DNA of 64,000 nucleotides, taken from NCBI GenBank assembly GCA_021108275.1, contig JAIORD010000005.1:62001-126000 (forward strand), written 5' to 3'. This stretch comes from Methanococcoides sp. (GTDB lineage: Archaea > Halobacteriota > Methanosarcinia > Methanosarcinales > Methanosarcinaceae). Under the pieces are notes generated by a model. It saw nothing but the letters and a program-made list of their open reading frames with translations, was not told the DNA's origin and made no database searches. This document shows positions 56,142-64,000 of this stretch, one piece after another. The translations under genes and the position numbers were made by a program. Each line of letters begins with the position of its first letter. The first letter of the stretch is position 1.

Positions 56142-57210
56142 ACTGATAAAGGATGAGATAGGATCCATTGCCAAATATGTTCCCGGTAAGTCCATCGAGG
56201 ATATAGTGAAGACCTACGGACTTGAGCCATCCTCGGTCATCAAGCTCGGGTCGAACGAGAATCCTCTCGGACCTTCACCAAAAGCTGTCGAAGCACTCAT
56301 AGAGAATGCACAGGGCATCAGTATCTACCCTTCAGCAGATGCACGCGAACTTGTGGATGCGATATCTGAGTATATAGACATACCTGCAGCCAATATTGTT
56401 GCATCCGGTCCCGGGATGGATGGATTGCTGGACGGACTGGCAAGACTTGTCATAACTAACGGTGACGAAGTAGTGATCACTACTCCGACCTTCTCCTACT
56501 ATGAGATAGCTGCACGTGCCAACGGTGCAACTACGGTATATGTCCAGCGTGAAAAGGACTTTTCGATCAATGCGGATAAATTACTGGCAGCCCTCACCCC
56601 GAACACGAAGATGATCTTCCTGTGTTCCCCGAACAACCCTACAGGAAATGTCATTCCTGAAGAAGACATACTGAAGATCGCAACAGCTACCGATGCACTT
56701 GTTTTTGTGGATGAGGCATACGTGGAATTCGCTGAGAAGAATGTTGCACATCTTGTACCCCAACATGACAACATCATTGTGGGCAGGACATTTTCAAAGG
56801 CATTCGGTCTTGCAGGTATTAGAATGGGATACGGCATCATGCCGAAGTGGCTCAGAGAAGAGTACATGAAGATAGCAACCCCCTTCAATGTCAGTACGGC
56901 TGCAATGGCCGCAGGGATAGCTGCCCTCTCAGACACCGAACATCTGAATAAAAGTATCGAACTTGCAGTTAAAGGAAAGAAGTTCCTTCAGGAAGAATTG
57001 CCTTTCAAGGTCTACGATACACAAGCTAACTTCGTACTTATCGATATAGCACCACACAAAGCACGCGAGGTTACTAACGAATTGCTCAAAAAGGGCATCA
57101 TTGTACGTGACTGCACATCCTTTGCACATGCAGGCCTATCACTCATACGTGTGACAATTGGAACACAAGAACAGAATGAGAAGGTCGTAAAGGCATTTTC
57201 CGAAATCTGA
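56128..57210 (+). CDS. hisC: Histidinol-phosphate aminotransferase
   Basis: 360 residues from TTG 56128, overlapping arg[41 protein letters not shown] lysine in [19 protein letters not shown]. Seventh step of histidine synthesis. Coupled with argD, so amino-acid aminotransferases are made together. Confidence 0.92.
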   Translation: MPRYELIKDEIGSIAKYVPGKSIEDIVKTYGLEPSSVIKLGSNENPLGPSPKAVEALIENAQGISIYPSADARELVDAISEYIDIPAANIVASGPGMDGLLDGLARLVITNGDEVVITTPTFSYYEIAARANGATTVYVQREKDFSINADKLLAALTPNTKMIFLCSPNNPTGNVIPEEDILKIATATDALVFVDEAYVEFAEKNVAHLVPQHDNIIVGRTFSKAFGLAGIRMGYGIMPKWLREEYMKIATPFNVSTAAMAAGIAALSDTEHLNKSIELAVKGKKFLQEELPFKVYDTQANFVLIDIAPHKAREVTNELLKKGIIVRDCTSFAHAGLSLIRVTIGTQEQNEKVVKAFSEI

Positions 57211-57240
57211 CCGCTACTCTAAGTGGTCAGTCTATTTTAT
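57208..57240 (+). terminator. Terminator between hisC and mptD
   Basis: TGACCGCT-actcta-AGTGGTCA (57208-57229, one G-U), then gtctattttatct. It begins in the hisC stop codon and separates the convergent genes. Confidence 0.65.
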
Positions 57241-57595
57241 CTATTTTCATCAAAGGATAGTCAAGTTCCTTGTTGAACTCCATTGAAACATGCACCTTTG
57301 CTGAGCCGTATCTTGCATCGATCTGAACATTGAGCATACGCCCTTCAAGCTCGCAGTAACCGAACTCATCGTTGAGCTTTGAGCCCAGGATATCCCTATC
57401 TATGCTCACAGTAATGTTCTCCACACACGGCTGCACTGAAATGCTCTGTGCAATAGCTGTCTCAAGGCTTTCCACAGTACGAAGGTTCACCGGAGAACCT
57501 GTGAACTGATGATATAAAGCTCCAAGCTTGATACCTGCTTCAAAAAGCACGTTATCCCTGTCAGTAATTGTATCTTCGACCATTATATCTACCAT
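57227..57595 (-). CDS. mptD: Archaeal dihydroneopterin aldolase
   Basis: 122 residues. NVLFEAGIKLGALYHQFTGS, AQSISVQPCVENITVSIDRD and LDYPLMKIDKI are the signature of MptD. Cleaves dihydroneopterin to hydroxymethyl-dihydropterin in tetrahydromethanopterin synthesis. ATG 57595, or the internal ATG 57583. Confidence 0.88.
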   Translation of the reverse strand: MVDIMVEDTITDRDNVLFEAGIKLGALYHQFTGSPVNLRTVESLETAIAQSISVQPCVENITVSIDRDILGSKLNDEFGYCELEGRMLNVQIDARYGSAKVHVSMEFNKELDYPLMKIDKID

Positions 57596-57656
57596 GTTCC
57601 TGATGCAACGACATTGACCTTCATATATATAGCCAATTTGGTAGAAGGACCGAAGA

Positions 57657-58877
57657 TCATCCTTTTTTCAGAGATATCCAGAAAACACATCCATCCCCAC
57701 AGGGATTATCCTCAACTCCAAAACTGCCACCATGAAGATCGATAATCTTCTTTACGATCGCAAGACCAAGACCAGTTCCTTTTATAGAGGTCTTGTTGGC
57801 GCGCTTGAACCTTTCAAATACGAATTCTTTATCCTCATCGGGAATACCTTCACCAAAATCAGTGAACTGCACTTTCCATTCATCACCTGCATCAAAAATA
57901 TCAACATAGACAGTACTGCCTTCGGGGCTGTATTTTATAGCATTTGAAAGAAGGTTTGCGAACACTTCCTCGATCATCATATTGGCCTTTGCAGGATAAT
58001 TCCCACTGAAAAGGGACACGACCTTCATACCCTTTTTCTCGAACATGGGCCCAAAGTTCGCTTTTGCGATGTTGACCATAAAGCCAAGATCGATAATATT
58101 GAACTCGATCTCTTCATCTGAATCAAGTCTTGAAAGTTTTGCAGCCATCCCGATCATATCGATAAGCTTCTGATTGCTCATTTCCACTTTTTTGAGCATA
58201 TCCAGCATATAGGGATCAGCTTCTTTTTGTATAAGAACATTCAGAAAACCTTTGACTAACCCCGCCGGATTCAACAGATCATGCCGCAAGATATCCGCGA
58301 ACAGGTCCTTTAGCTCATTAGAATGTTCCAGGTCCTCCGCATACTTCTTAAGTTCAGATTCCGCTTTTTTGTTTATAGTTATATCACGACAATTACAGAC
58401 ATGGCCCTGGATCGACCTATCTTTGAAAACCGGGAACAGATTATATTCAATGACACGACCATCTTTGAGATCTAACAAGCCACTATCTTTTTCTTTTCGA
58501 CTTGAGAAGTCACGTATCTTTGAGGCCACATTATCAGCATTCTCAAGCTGTGGAAAAACAAATTCCACAAATATATCCAAATAGTCCATATCGACCCCTA
58601 TATTTTCAGGAATGTTCCACATACCCCGGTATTGTGAATTCATCAATTTGGCCTTATTATCCATATCAAAAAAAGCAATTCCATCACCCGACGATTCAAG
58701 AATATTTTCAAGTAGAAGTTCATGATCCCCAATCAGACCTTCAACTCTATTATGCTCTAATATTTCTGCTTCAAGCTGCTCATTGACACGAGACAGTCCT
58801 TCGACCCTTTCTTTCACTGTGTCATCCAATTTCAAGTGATAAACTTCCAGTTCCTGCTCAACTATTTCTGCTGACAA
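57657..58877 (-). CDS. Soluble PAS sensor histidine kinase
   Basis: 406 residues, no membrane helix. Coiled coil (1-45), PAS domain (48-165; SGDGIAFFDMDNKAKLMNSQ), PAC, H-box FADILRHDLLNPAGLVKGFL (His about 196), N-box EEVFANLLSNAIKYSPEGST, G boxes FGEGIPDEDKEFVFERF and GTGLGLAIVKKIIDLHGG. Autophosphorylates on His; no response regulator gene is next to it, so the partner is elsewhere. Methanogen kinases of this HDLLNP type are common. Confidence 0.88.
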   Translation of the reverse strand: MSAEIVEQELEVYHLKLDDTVKERVEGLSRVNEQLEAEILEHNRVEGLIGDHELLLENILESSGDGIAFFDMDNKAKLMNSQYRGMWNIPENIGVDMDYLDIFVEFVFPQLENADNVASKIRDFSSRKEKDSGLLDLKDGRVIEYNLFPVFKDRSIQGHVCNCRDITINKKAESELKKYAEDLEHSNELKDLFADILRHDLLNPAGLVKGFLNVLIQKEADPYMLDMLKKVEMSNQKLIDMIGMAAKLSRLDSDEEIEFNIIDLGFMVNIAKANFGPMFEKKGMKVVSLFSGNYPAKANMMIEEVFANLLSNAIKYSPEGSTVYVDIFDAGDEWKVQFTDFGEGIPDEDKEFVFERFKRANKTSIKGTGLGLAIVKKIIDLHGGSFGVEDNPCGDGCVFWISLKKG

Positions 58878-59005
58878 TACCCACTGCCTCCACCATTTAA
58901 CTGAACAAGTTGTCCCACAAACAATGCTCAGTAACCAAGTATGTTCAAACAGTTATATAAACTTAATTATACAAATAAATATTTACATCGCTAGATAAAA
59001 AAAAC

Positions 59006-59312
59006 TTAATGAGACCGGCATTTAAGCCCAACCTCATTGTCAATAACTTCCGCTATCATTTCCAACTCATCGAATATCCCTCAGAATCCTTTCTCATCTC
59101 ACATACAGCTGCTTTGAGACTACCACCACGCAGGTACAATGATCTTTTTTCCTGTAGACAAGACCGGCATCAATGAAGTTTCGAAGATGATGATTGACAC
59201 TTGATAGTTTAATTCCAAGGGTTGTTGCAAGGATCTCCGAAGTTACCCCGTCCTCTTCGGAAATATTTGTAAGCATGCTAAGTACTATTTTTTTGGAAAA
59301 TGTTTAAATGTG
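59006..59312 (-). pseudogene. Frameshifted ArsR-like regulator
   Basis: An intact stretch of 60 codons reads a helix-turn-helix (ISEEDGVTSEILATTLGIKL, SSVNHHLRNFIDAGLVYRKK). Near 59140 the frame changes: the natural continuation YLRGGSLKAAVCEMRKDSEG is in another frame, and IFDELEMIAEVIDNEVGLKC lies in a third, stopping at 59006. Put together, they make a typical archaeal ArsR-type protein, so at least two frameshifts have broken it. Lies upstream of and divergent from clpB, which it may once have controlled. Confidence 0.65.
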
Positions 59313-59488
59313 ATATACACTAAATAAAATTGTTTGACATAAGTTGATGATCAAACAATAACAGATCATTTGAATATCTGAGATCGATACGTGGAACAGG
59401 GGGAAATGTTTCCGTTGCAGAGGTACGATCAGATATCAAAAAAGACAGAAATTCAAATACCATTGTATCACCAAATACGGAGGTAAAA
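59313..59488 (+). promoter_or_regulatory. clpB upstream region
   Basis: Non-coding leader and promoter area of clpB. A GGAGGT ribosome site lies at about 59478-59483. No clear heat-shock operator could be defined. Confidence 0.4.
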
Positions 59489-62098
59489 ATGGACCTTAAC
59501 CGTTTTACACAAAAAGCACAGGAAGCCATACAGAGATCATTCTCTATTGCTGCAAGGTATTATAACCAGCAGACAGAATGCGAACATCTTTTGCTTGCAT
59601 TAGTGGAACAGGATGGCGGGCTTGTGCCCACCCTTCTTGACAGTATGGGGGCTGATAACCAGTCAATAATAAAAAAACTTGAAGATCATTTGTCAGGACT
59701 ACCAAAGGTATCCGGGTCGGGAAGCGGGCAGACTTACGTGAGTCAGGCATACAGTAGAGTACTCGACACGGCTAAAAATGAAGCAGGTTCAATGAATGAT
59801 GAATACATCAGCGTGGAACATGTGCTCATCGCACTCCTGAAAGAAAAAGAGAGCACAAGTTACCGAATACTTGAGAAAGCAGGCATCACAATGGATGCCA
59901 CATTAGAAGCAATCAAAGAACTAAGGGGGAATCGACGCATTACCAGCGAAAATCCGGAAGACACAATGGAACCGCTCAAGAAATACGGAATTGATATCAC
60001 CGAACTTGCAGCTCAAGGAAAACTTGACCCGGTAATAGGAAGGGAACAGGAGATCAGACACACGATCGAGATCCTTTCACGCCGCAGAAAGAACAATCCC
60101 GTACTCATAGGAGAGGCAGGGGTTGGTAAGACAGCTATTGTAGAAGGACTTGCCCTGCGTATTGCAAAACATGATATTCCTGATGACATGAAGGACAAGA
60201 AGATCATAGCACTCGACATGGGTGCACTCATCGCAGGAGCTAAGTTCAGAGGAGAGTTTGAGGAACGCCTTAAAGCGGTCTTAAAGGAAGTTGCTGATTC
60301 CGAGGGGCAGATCATTTTGTTCATTGACGAGCTTCACACCATTGTGGGTGCAGGAGCTACCGAAGGCGCGATGGACGCAGGAAATTTGCTAAAACCAATG
60401 CTCGCCAGAGGTGAACTGCATTGCATAGGTGCTACTACGCTTGACGAATACCGCAAGTACATAGAAAAGGATGCAGCCCTTGAAAGAAGATTTTTGCCAG
60501 TCCTTGTTGACCAACCGGATGTAGAAAATACCATATCCATCCTCAGAGGACTGAAAGAAAGATACGAGGTTCACCACGGAGTAAGGATAAAGGATACTGC
60601 ACTCGTGGCCGCTGCGGTCCTCAGTAACCGTTATATTTCGGACAGGTTCCTGCCAGACAAGGCCATCGACCTTGTTGATGAAGCCGCCGCAAAGGTCAGA
60701 ACGGCCATTGATAGTAAACCATCCGAACTTGATGAGGCCGATCGTAAGATATTGCAGCTCGAGATAGAAAGAGAGGCCCTGAAAAAAGAGAAGGATGCGG
60801 TTTCAAAGGAAAGAGTTGCTGATCTTGAGAAGGAACTTGCGGACATTCGTGCTGAATCCGATGCCATGCGTGCGAAGTGGCAGAGCGAGAAGGATACCAT
60901 TGCAAACCTGGGATCACTGAAACAGCAGATCGAAGATGTTAAGATACAGCTCGAACTTGCTGAGAACAGCGGTGATTTCGAGCTGGCCTCAAAGCTGAAG
61001 TACGGTACATTAACCCCCATGGAACATCAGTATAAAGAAGAGGAAAAAAAGTTGCAGGAGCAACAGGATGACATGCTCCTCAAGGAAGAGGTTTGGGAAG
61101 AGGATATTGCACAGGTAGTAAGTCAATGGACCAACATTCCCATAACAAGGTTGATGGAAGGGGAACGTGAGAAGCTTACACATCTGGAAGATAAACTTCA
61201 TGAGAGACTTGTCGGACAGAACGAAACAGTCAAAGCGGTTTCAGATGCGATCATACGTGCTTATGCAGGTATCAAGGACCCGAAACGACCTATTGGAAGT
61301 TTTATTTTCCTTGGACCCACCGGTGTTGGCAAGACCGAACTTGCAAAGGCACTTGCTGCGGAAATGTTCAATGATGAGAACAATATGATACGCATCGATA
61401 TGTCGGAATACATGGAAAAGCATACCGTCGCACGCCTTATCGGAGCGCCTCCGGGATATGTAGGTCATGAGGAAGGAGGACAGCTTACAGAAGCGGTTCG
61501 CAGACGACCTTATGCAGTCGTTCTCTTCGATGAGATCGAAAAGGCCCACCCTGATGTGTTCAATGTCATGCTCCAGATACTCGATGATGGAAGACTGACC
61601 GATTCGCATGGAAGAACAGTGGATTTCAAGAATACACTGATCATCATGACATCTAATATCTGCGTTGACCGCACCATCTCGAAACTGGAAGAAGGTGAAG
61701 ATTACGCAGAAATGCAGGAGATGGCGCAGAATGAACTTGCCAAATATTTTAGACCGGAATTCATCAATCGTATCGATGAACTTGCCATTTTCCGACCACT
61801 GACAAGGGAACAGCTTGTGAGCATTGTTGACATTAAAGTCGCTGACCTCATACAGAGGCTTAAAGAGAAGAGAATGGAGCTTGAAATATCAGAGAAGGCA
61901 AAACATTACCTTGGTGAAGCTGGCTATAGTGAAGCCTTTGGAGCGCGACCCCTCAAGCGCGTCATTCAGAACCAGGTAGAAACAGCAGTTGCAAAGTTGA
62001 TCATTGAAGGAAAGGCCCTTGAAGGTTCTACCATAGACGTGGATGCTGATGACCGGGGTATCGTGGTCAGTGTGAGAACAGCGACAGCAGAGCAATGA
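59489..62098 (+). CDS. clpB: ClpB disaggregase chaperone
   Basis: 869 residues, normal length. Clp N domain (1-140; [16 protein letters not shown]), first AAA domain with GEAGVGKT (about 205), middle coiled coil (about 405-525; [18 protein letters not shown]), second AAA domain with [19 protein letters not shown] (about 610), [20 protein letters not shown], and the C-terminal D2 small domain. Pulls apart protein aggregates with ATP, normally with DnaK. ClpB is rare in archaea and points to early bacterial transfer. Ends in a strong hairpin. Confidence 0.95.
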   Translation: MDLNRFTQKAQEAIQRSFSIAARYYNQQTECEHLLLALVEQDGGLVPTLLDSMGADNQSIIKKLEDHLSGLPKVSGSGSGQTYVSQAYSRVLDTAKNEAGSMNDEYISVEHVLIALLKEKESTSYRILEKAGITMDATLEAIKELRGNRRITSENPEDTMEPLKKYGIDITELAAQGKLDPVIGREQEIRHTIEILSRRRKNNPVLIGEAGVGKTAIVEGLALRIAKHDIPDDMKDKKIIALDMGALIAGAKFRGEFEERLKAVLKEVADSEGQIILFIDELHTIVGAGATEGAMDAGNLLKPMLARGELHCIGATTLDEYRKYIEKDAALERRFLPVLVDQPDVENTISILRGLKERYEVHHGVRIKDTALVAAAVLSNRYISDRFLPDKAIDLVDEAAAKVRTAIDSKPSELDEADRKILQLEIEREALKKEKDAVSKERVADLEKELADIRAESDAMRAKWQSEKDTIANLGSLKQQIEDVKIQLELAENSGDFELASKLKYGTLTPMEHQYKEEEKKLQEQQDDMLLKEEVWEEDIAQVVSQWTNIPITRLMEGEREKLTHLEDKLHERLVGQNETVKAVSDAIIRAYAGIKDPKRPIGSFIFLGPTGVGKTELAKALAAEMFNDENNMIRIDMSEYMEKHTVARLIGAPPGYVGHEEGGQLTEAVRRRPYAVVLFDEIEKAHPDVFNVMLQILDDGRLTDSHGRTVDFKNTLIIMTSNICVDRTISKLEEGEDYAEMQEMAQNELAKYFRPEFINRIDELAIFRPLTREQLVSIVDIKVADLIQRLKEKRMELEISEKAKHYLGEAGYSEAFGARPLKRVIQNQVETAVAKLIIEGKALEGSTIDVDADDRGIVVSVRTATAEQ

Positions 62099-62125
62099 AG
62101 GGACAACTCCCTTCACTTTTTCTAT
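62097..62125 (+). terminator. Terminator of clpB
   Basis: GAAGGGA-caac-TCCCTTC (62097-62114), then actttttct. Overlaps the stop codon and lies just before the 3' end of the convergent pssA gene. Confidence 0.75.
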
Positions 62126-62137
62126 TCATATCATTGT

Positions 62138-62821
62138 TCATTCATCATAATACTGCCGTGGAATCTTCATTATAGGGGATTCGAGATAGAGAAGCAATAA
62201 TAAGAACATTAATGTGGCAAAGATGGAAAGATATTCCGGCAGGACGAAATAGGACAATATTGGAAGTATGAAGATAATTGCCATAATGGCCATTGCTTTG
62301 GGATGCCGAAGTTTGGGATAAGGATGTTCACTTATCATAAGATACGATAGCAGAAGCATTATCGTAACGATCCCATACAATATTATGTATTTATCCCCCA
62401 TTAATAGGTAAGAGGCAAGAACAGCAGCTGCAGCAGTTATTGGAAGCCCTTCAAAATCAGGGATAGCCTTGTTCTTTGTGTTGAATCTCGCAAGTCTGAG
62501 AACACCACAGAGAACATAGATACAGGCAACAGCCCCCACAAGATAAGGCTGTAGATGCCCATATATCAAAAAGATGACAACTGCCGGTGCAGTACCAAAA
62601 GAGATAGCATCTGCAAGAGAATCAAGATTTTCACCTATGGCACTTGACCCCATTCTGCGGGCCAGAAAGCCATCCGCACCATCGGCAATGGCTGCCAAGA
62701 GAATAAAGATGAAAGCGATATCAGCTTTTCCGGAAAATGCACTGAAAATTGAAAGCATACCGAACATGGCATTGCCAAGGGTCACAACATCCGGGACCTT
62801 AAGTATTTTTATAAAAGTCAT
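62138..62821 (-). CDS. pssA: Archaetidylserine synthase
   Basis: 227 residues, eight membrane helices. CDP-alcohol phosphatidyltransferase signature D-G-x2-A-R-x8-G-x3-D-x3-D in DGADGFLARRMGSSAIGENL and DSLADAISFG. Puts serine on CDP-archaeol. Overlaps the asd gene by four bases, so translationally coupled. Confidence 0.88.
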   Translation of the reverse strand: MTFIKILKVPDVVTLGNAMFGMLSIFSAFSGKADIAFIFILLAAIADGADGFLARRMGSSAIGENLDSLADAISFGTAPAVVIFLIYGHLQPYLVGAVACIYVLCGVLRLARFNTKNKAIPDFEGLPITAAAAVLASYLLMGDKYIILYGIVTIMLLLSYLMISEHPYPKLRHPKAMAIMAIIFILPILSYFVLPEYLSIFATLMFLLLLLYLESPIMKIPRQYYDE

Positions 62822-63444
62822 TTCCGTACCTTAAAGCCCTTTTCTTTTGCGATTACCGTTTCGCCTGCATACACACGGCCTCCAACCTTACAGGTAATAT
62901 CAAAATCTTCCGGAATGGTCACATCGACACGGGAGCCAAAACGGATCATCCCTATCTTCTCACCATTGACAAGCTCATCCCCTACATCGACGTAGGAAAC
63001 TATCCTGCGAACCATTACACCGGCTATCTGAGTAACATTCACATCACCATGGCTACTCTTTATCACTGTGACAGTGCGTTCGTTCCGCTCAGAATCCTTA
63101 TGAAAAGCAGGCAAATAGCCACCTTTTTTGTGAGTTATGCTCTTTACGACACCAGAGATAGGTGCACGGTTCACATGCACATTATGGACATTCATGAATA
63201 CGCATACTCTTTGCCCACTGACATCAATAACTCTGCCATCGGCTGCTGAGAACATACAATGGTCACAGATCTTGGTAGTCCTGTCAGGGTCCCGGAAGAA
63301 CCAGGTGACAAAGACAGTGAGGAAGAGAAAGAGATAGAACAGATACCATATAAGATCAATTCCCGTCAAGAACGCTGCAGTCAGGAAAATACCTGCTAGG
63401 ATAACTACAGTAACTACCCATGAAAGAGAATCTTTAGCTAACAT
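62818..63444 (-). CDS. asd: Archaetidylserine decarboxylase
   Basis: 208 residues, short PSD type. Two N-terminal membrane helices (about 8-45), FRDPDRTTKICDHCMFSAAD, VNRAPISGVVKSITHKKGGY, and the cleavage site in MIRFGSRVDVTIPEDF, where the Gly-Ser bond is cut to form the pyruvoyl group. Makes archaetidylethanolamine. Between pssA and archaeosortase genes. Confidence 0.88.
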   Translation of the reverse strand: MLAKDSLSWVVTVVILAGIFLTAAFLTGIDLIWYLFYLFLFLTVFVTWFFRDPDRTTKICDHCMFSAADGRVIDVSGQRVCVFMNVHNVHVNRAPISGVVKSITHKKGGYLPAFHKDSERNERTVTVIKSSHGDVNVTQIAGVMVRRIVSYVDVGDELVNGEKIGMIRFGSRVDVTIPEDFDITCKVGGRVYAGETVIAKEKGFKVRK

Positions 63445-63455
63445 TTCCGATTCCC

Positions 63456-64000
63456 TTAGATCTTACGTACAAACGACCTTAACTGTTCTGTAGTCATTTC
63501 CCACAGACCATCGATCAGGTCAAGCAGTTCAGGCAATATTCGCATTACCACATAGGCTATGACAAAAAGTGCGATCCCTGATCCGAACTTAGCAATAATA
63601 TGATGAGCAACTTCAAAACTTTCAGGGCCGAACCACTGTTCACCATATGCGACTATCACAAAGGTATTTCTGACAAGGTTCAATGTGTAGATCACTGGAA
63701 CCGATACCATGAAAGCCTGGAAGAGCTTCTTTTTCGGAGCGTTTATAGAGATTATAAGACCCGTGAACAAAGCAATGCTCTCAATAGCAGTACAGGCAAG
63801 TATGATATTAACAGCATATCCGTTATAGACCACACCATTACCACTTGCTACCACATCATGCCCCAGCATCTGGAGCATCCATACCGTATTGCCAGTAACT
63901 GTGGAGATTATCCACTCATTGAGCGAAGGTATGTTCGCAAAAGGGAAATAGAAAAGAGAACCAAGAGCAGTTGCACTTGTAGCCATTAGCACAATATTGA
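63456..64000 (-). CDS. artA: Archaeosortase A, C-terminal part (cut by window edge)
   Basis: The frame is open to the right edge, so the N-terminus lies outside; about 181 residues are seen. Five or so membrane helices with the catalytic Cys in IILACTAIESIALFTG, Arg in IYTLNLVRNTFVIV and a His-rich VAHHIIAKFGSG. Cuts PGF-CTERM surface proteins and is thought to pass them to a lipid anchor. Next to asd and pssA. In Haloferax volcanii the corresponding Pss enzymes are needed for correct ArtA substrate processing. Confidence 0.88.
   Translation of the reverse strand, partial: NIVLMATSATALGSLFYFPFANIPSLNEWIISTVTGNTVWMLQMLGHDVVASGNGVVYNGYAVNIILACTAIESIALFTGLIISINAPKKKLFQAFMVSVPVIYTLNLVRNTFVIVAYGEQWFGPESFEVAHHIIAKFGSGIALFVIAYVVMRILPELLDLIDGLWEMTTEQLRSFVRKI

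Overview
The window looks like a chromosome segment of a methanogenic archaeon of the Methanosarcinaceae, probably a Methanolobus or Methanococcoides-like organism. Evidence: an MtrA/MtrH-type methyltransferase fusion next to MtxX, an archaeal dihydroneopterin aldolase (MptD), replication factor C large subunit, an RtcB/archease pair, archaetidylserine synthesis genes, a partial archaeosortase, PGF-pre-PGF and S-layer-like secreted proteins, GGTG-type Shine-Dalgarno sites and AT-rich TATA boxes. One TnpB gene carries an in-frame amber codon, which matters because this family can decode UAG as pyrrolysine.

Layout. 0-7.6 kb (minus): an envelope cluster in the order DUF2162 membrane protein, ExbB/MotA-like channel, DUF2149 ExbD-like protein, a secreted membrane-anchored CobN-like giant protein, and a second secreted CobN-like paralogue cut by the window edge. 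Both CobN-like genes have the same short structured leader that can hide the ribosome binding site. 7.9-13.1 kb: a decayed ArsR-like regulator, an FKBP lipoprotein, an OB-fold protein, a sugar nucleotidyltransferase, a flippase-like membrane protein and a radical SAM protein. 13.2-14.5 kb: a TnpB element. 14.6-21.6 kb: ilvD, a repeat-containing protein of unknown role, mtxAH-mtxX and rfcL. 22-28 kb: DUF523/DUF1722, a flavin-type oxidase-fold protein coupled to a rifampin-phosphotransferase-like protein, a fasciclin lipoprotein, and two DUF3303 genes each with a similar hairpin leader.

28.4-47.6 kb is a surface polysaccharide / protein glycosylation island: glycosyltransferases, the full dTDP-rhamnose set (rfbCBDA), an AT-rich inner cassette (about 33.5-40.3 kb) whose right border falls inside a gene, a Wzx-like flippase, large membrane proteins and a PGF-pre-PGF surface protein. 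47.8-57.6 kb is mostly housekeeping: ogt, an MFS exporter, tRNA-Thr, an aldolase, a CDP-alcohol phosphatidyltransferase, archease-rtcB, a PUA protein, a hexapeptide protein, argD, hisC and mptD. 57.6-64 kb: a soluble histidine kinase, a second decayed ArsR-like regulator, clpB, and pssA-asd-artA, which in haloarchaea act together in lipid anchoring of surface proteins.

The strongest candidates for something undescribed are the extracytoplasmic CobN/ExbB/DUF2149/DUF2162 system with its twin-hairpin leader, the amber-containing tnpB, and the covarying leaders of the DUF3303 genes. All calls are from reading the sequence; no database search was run.
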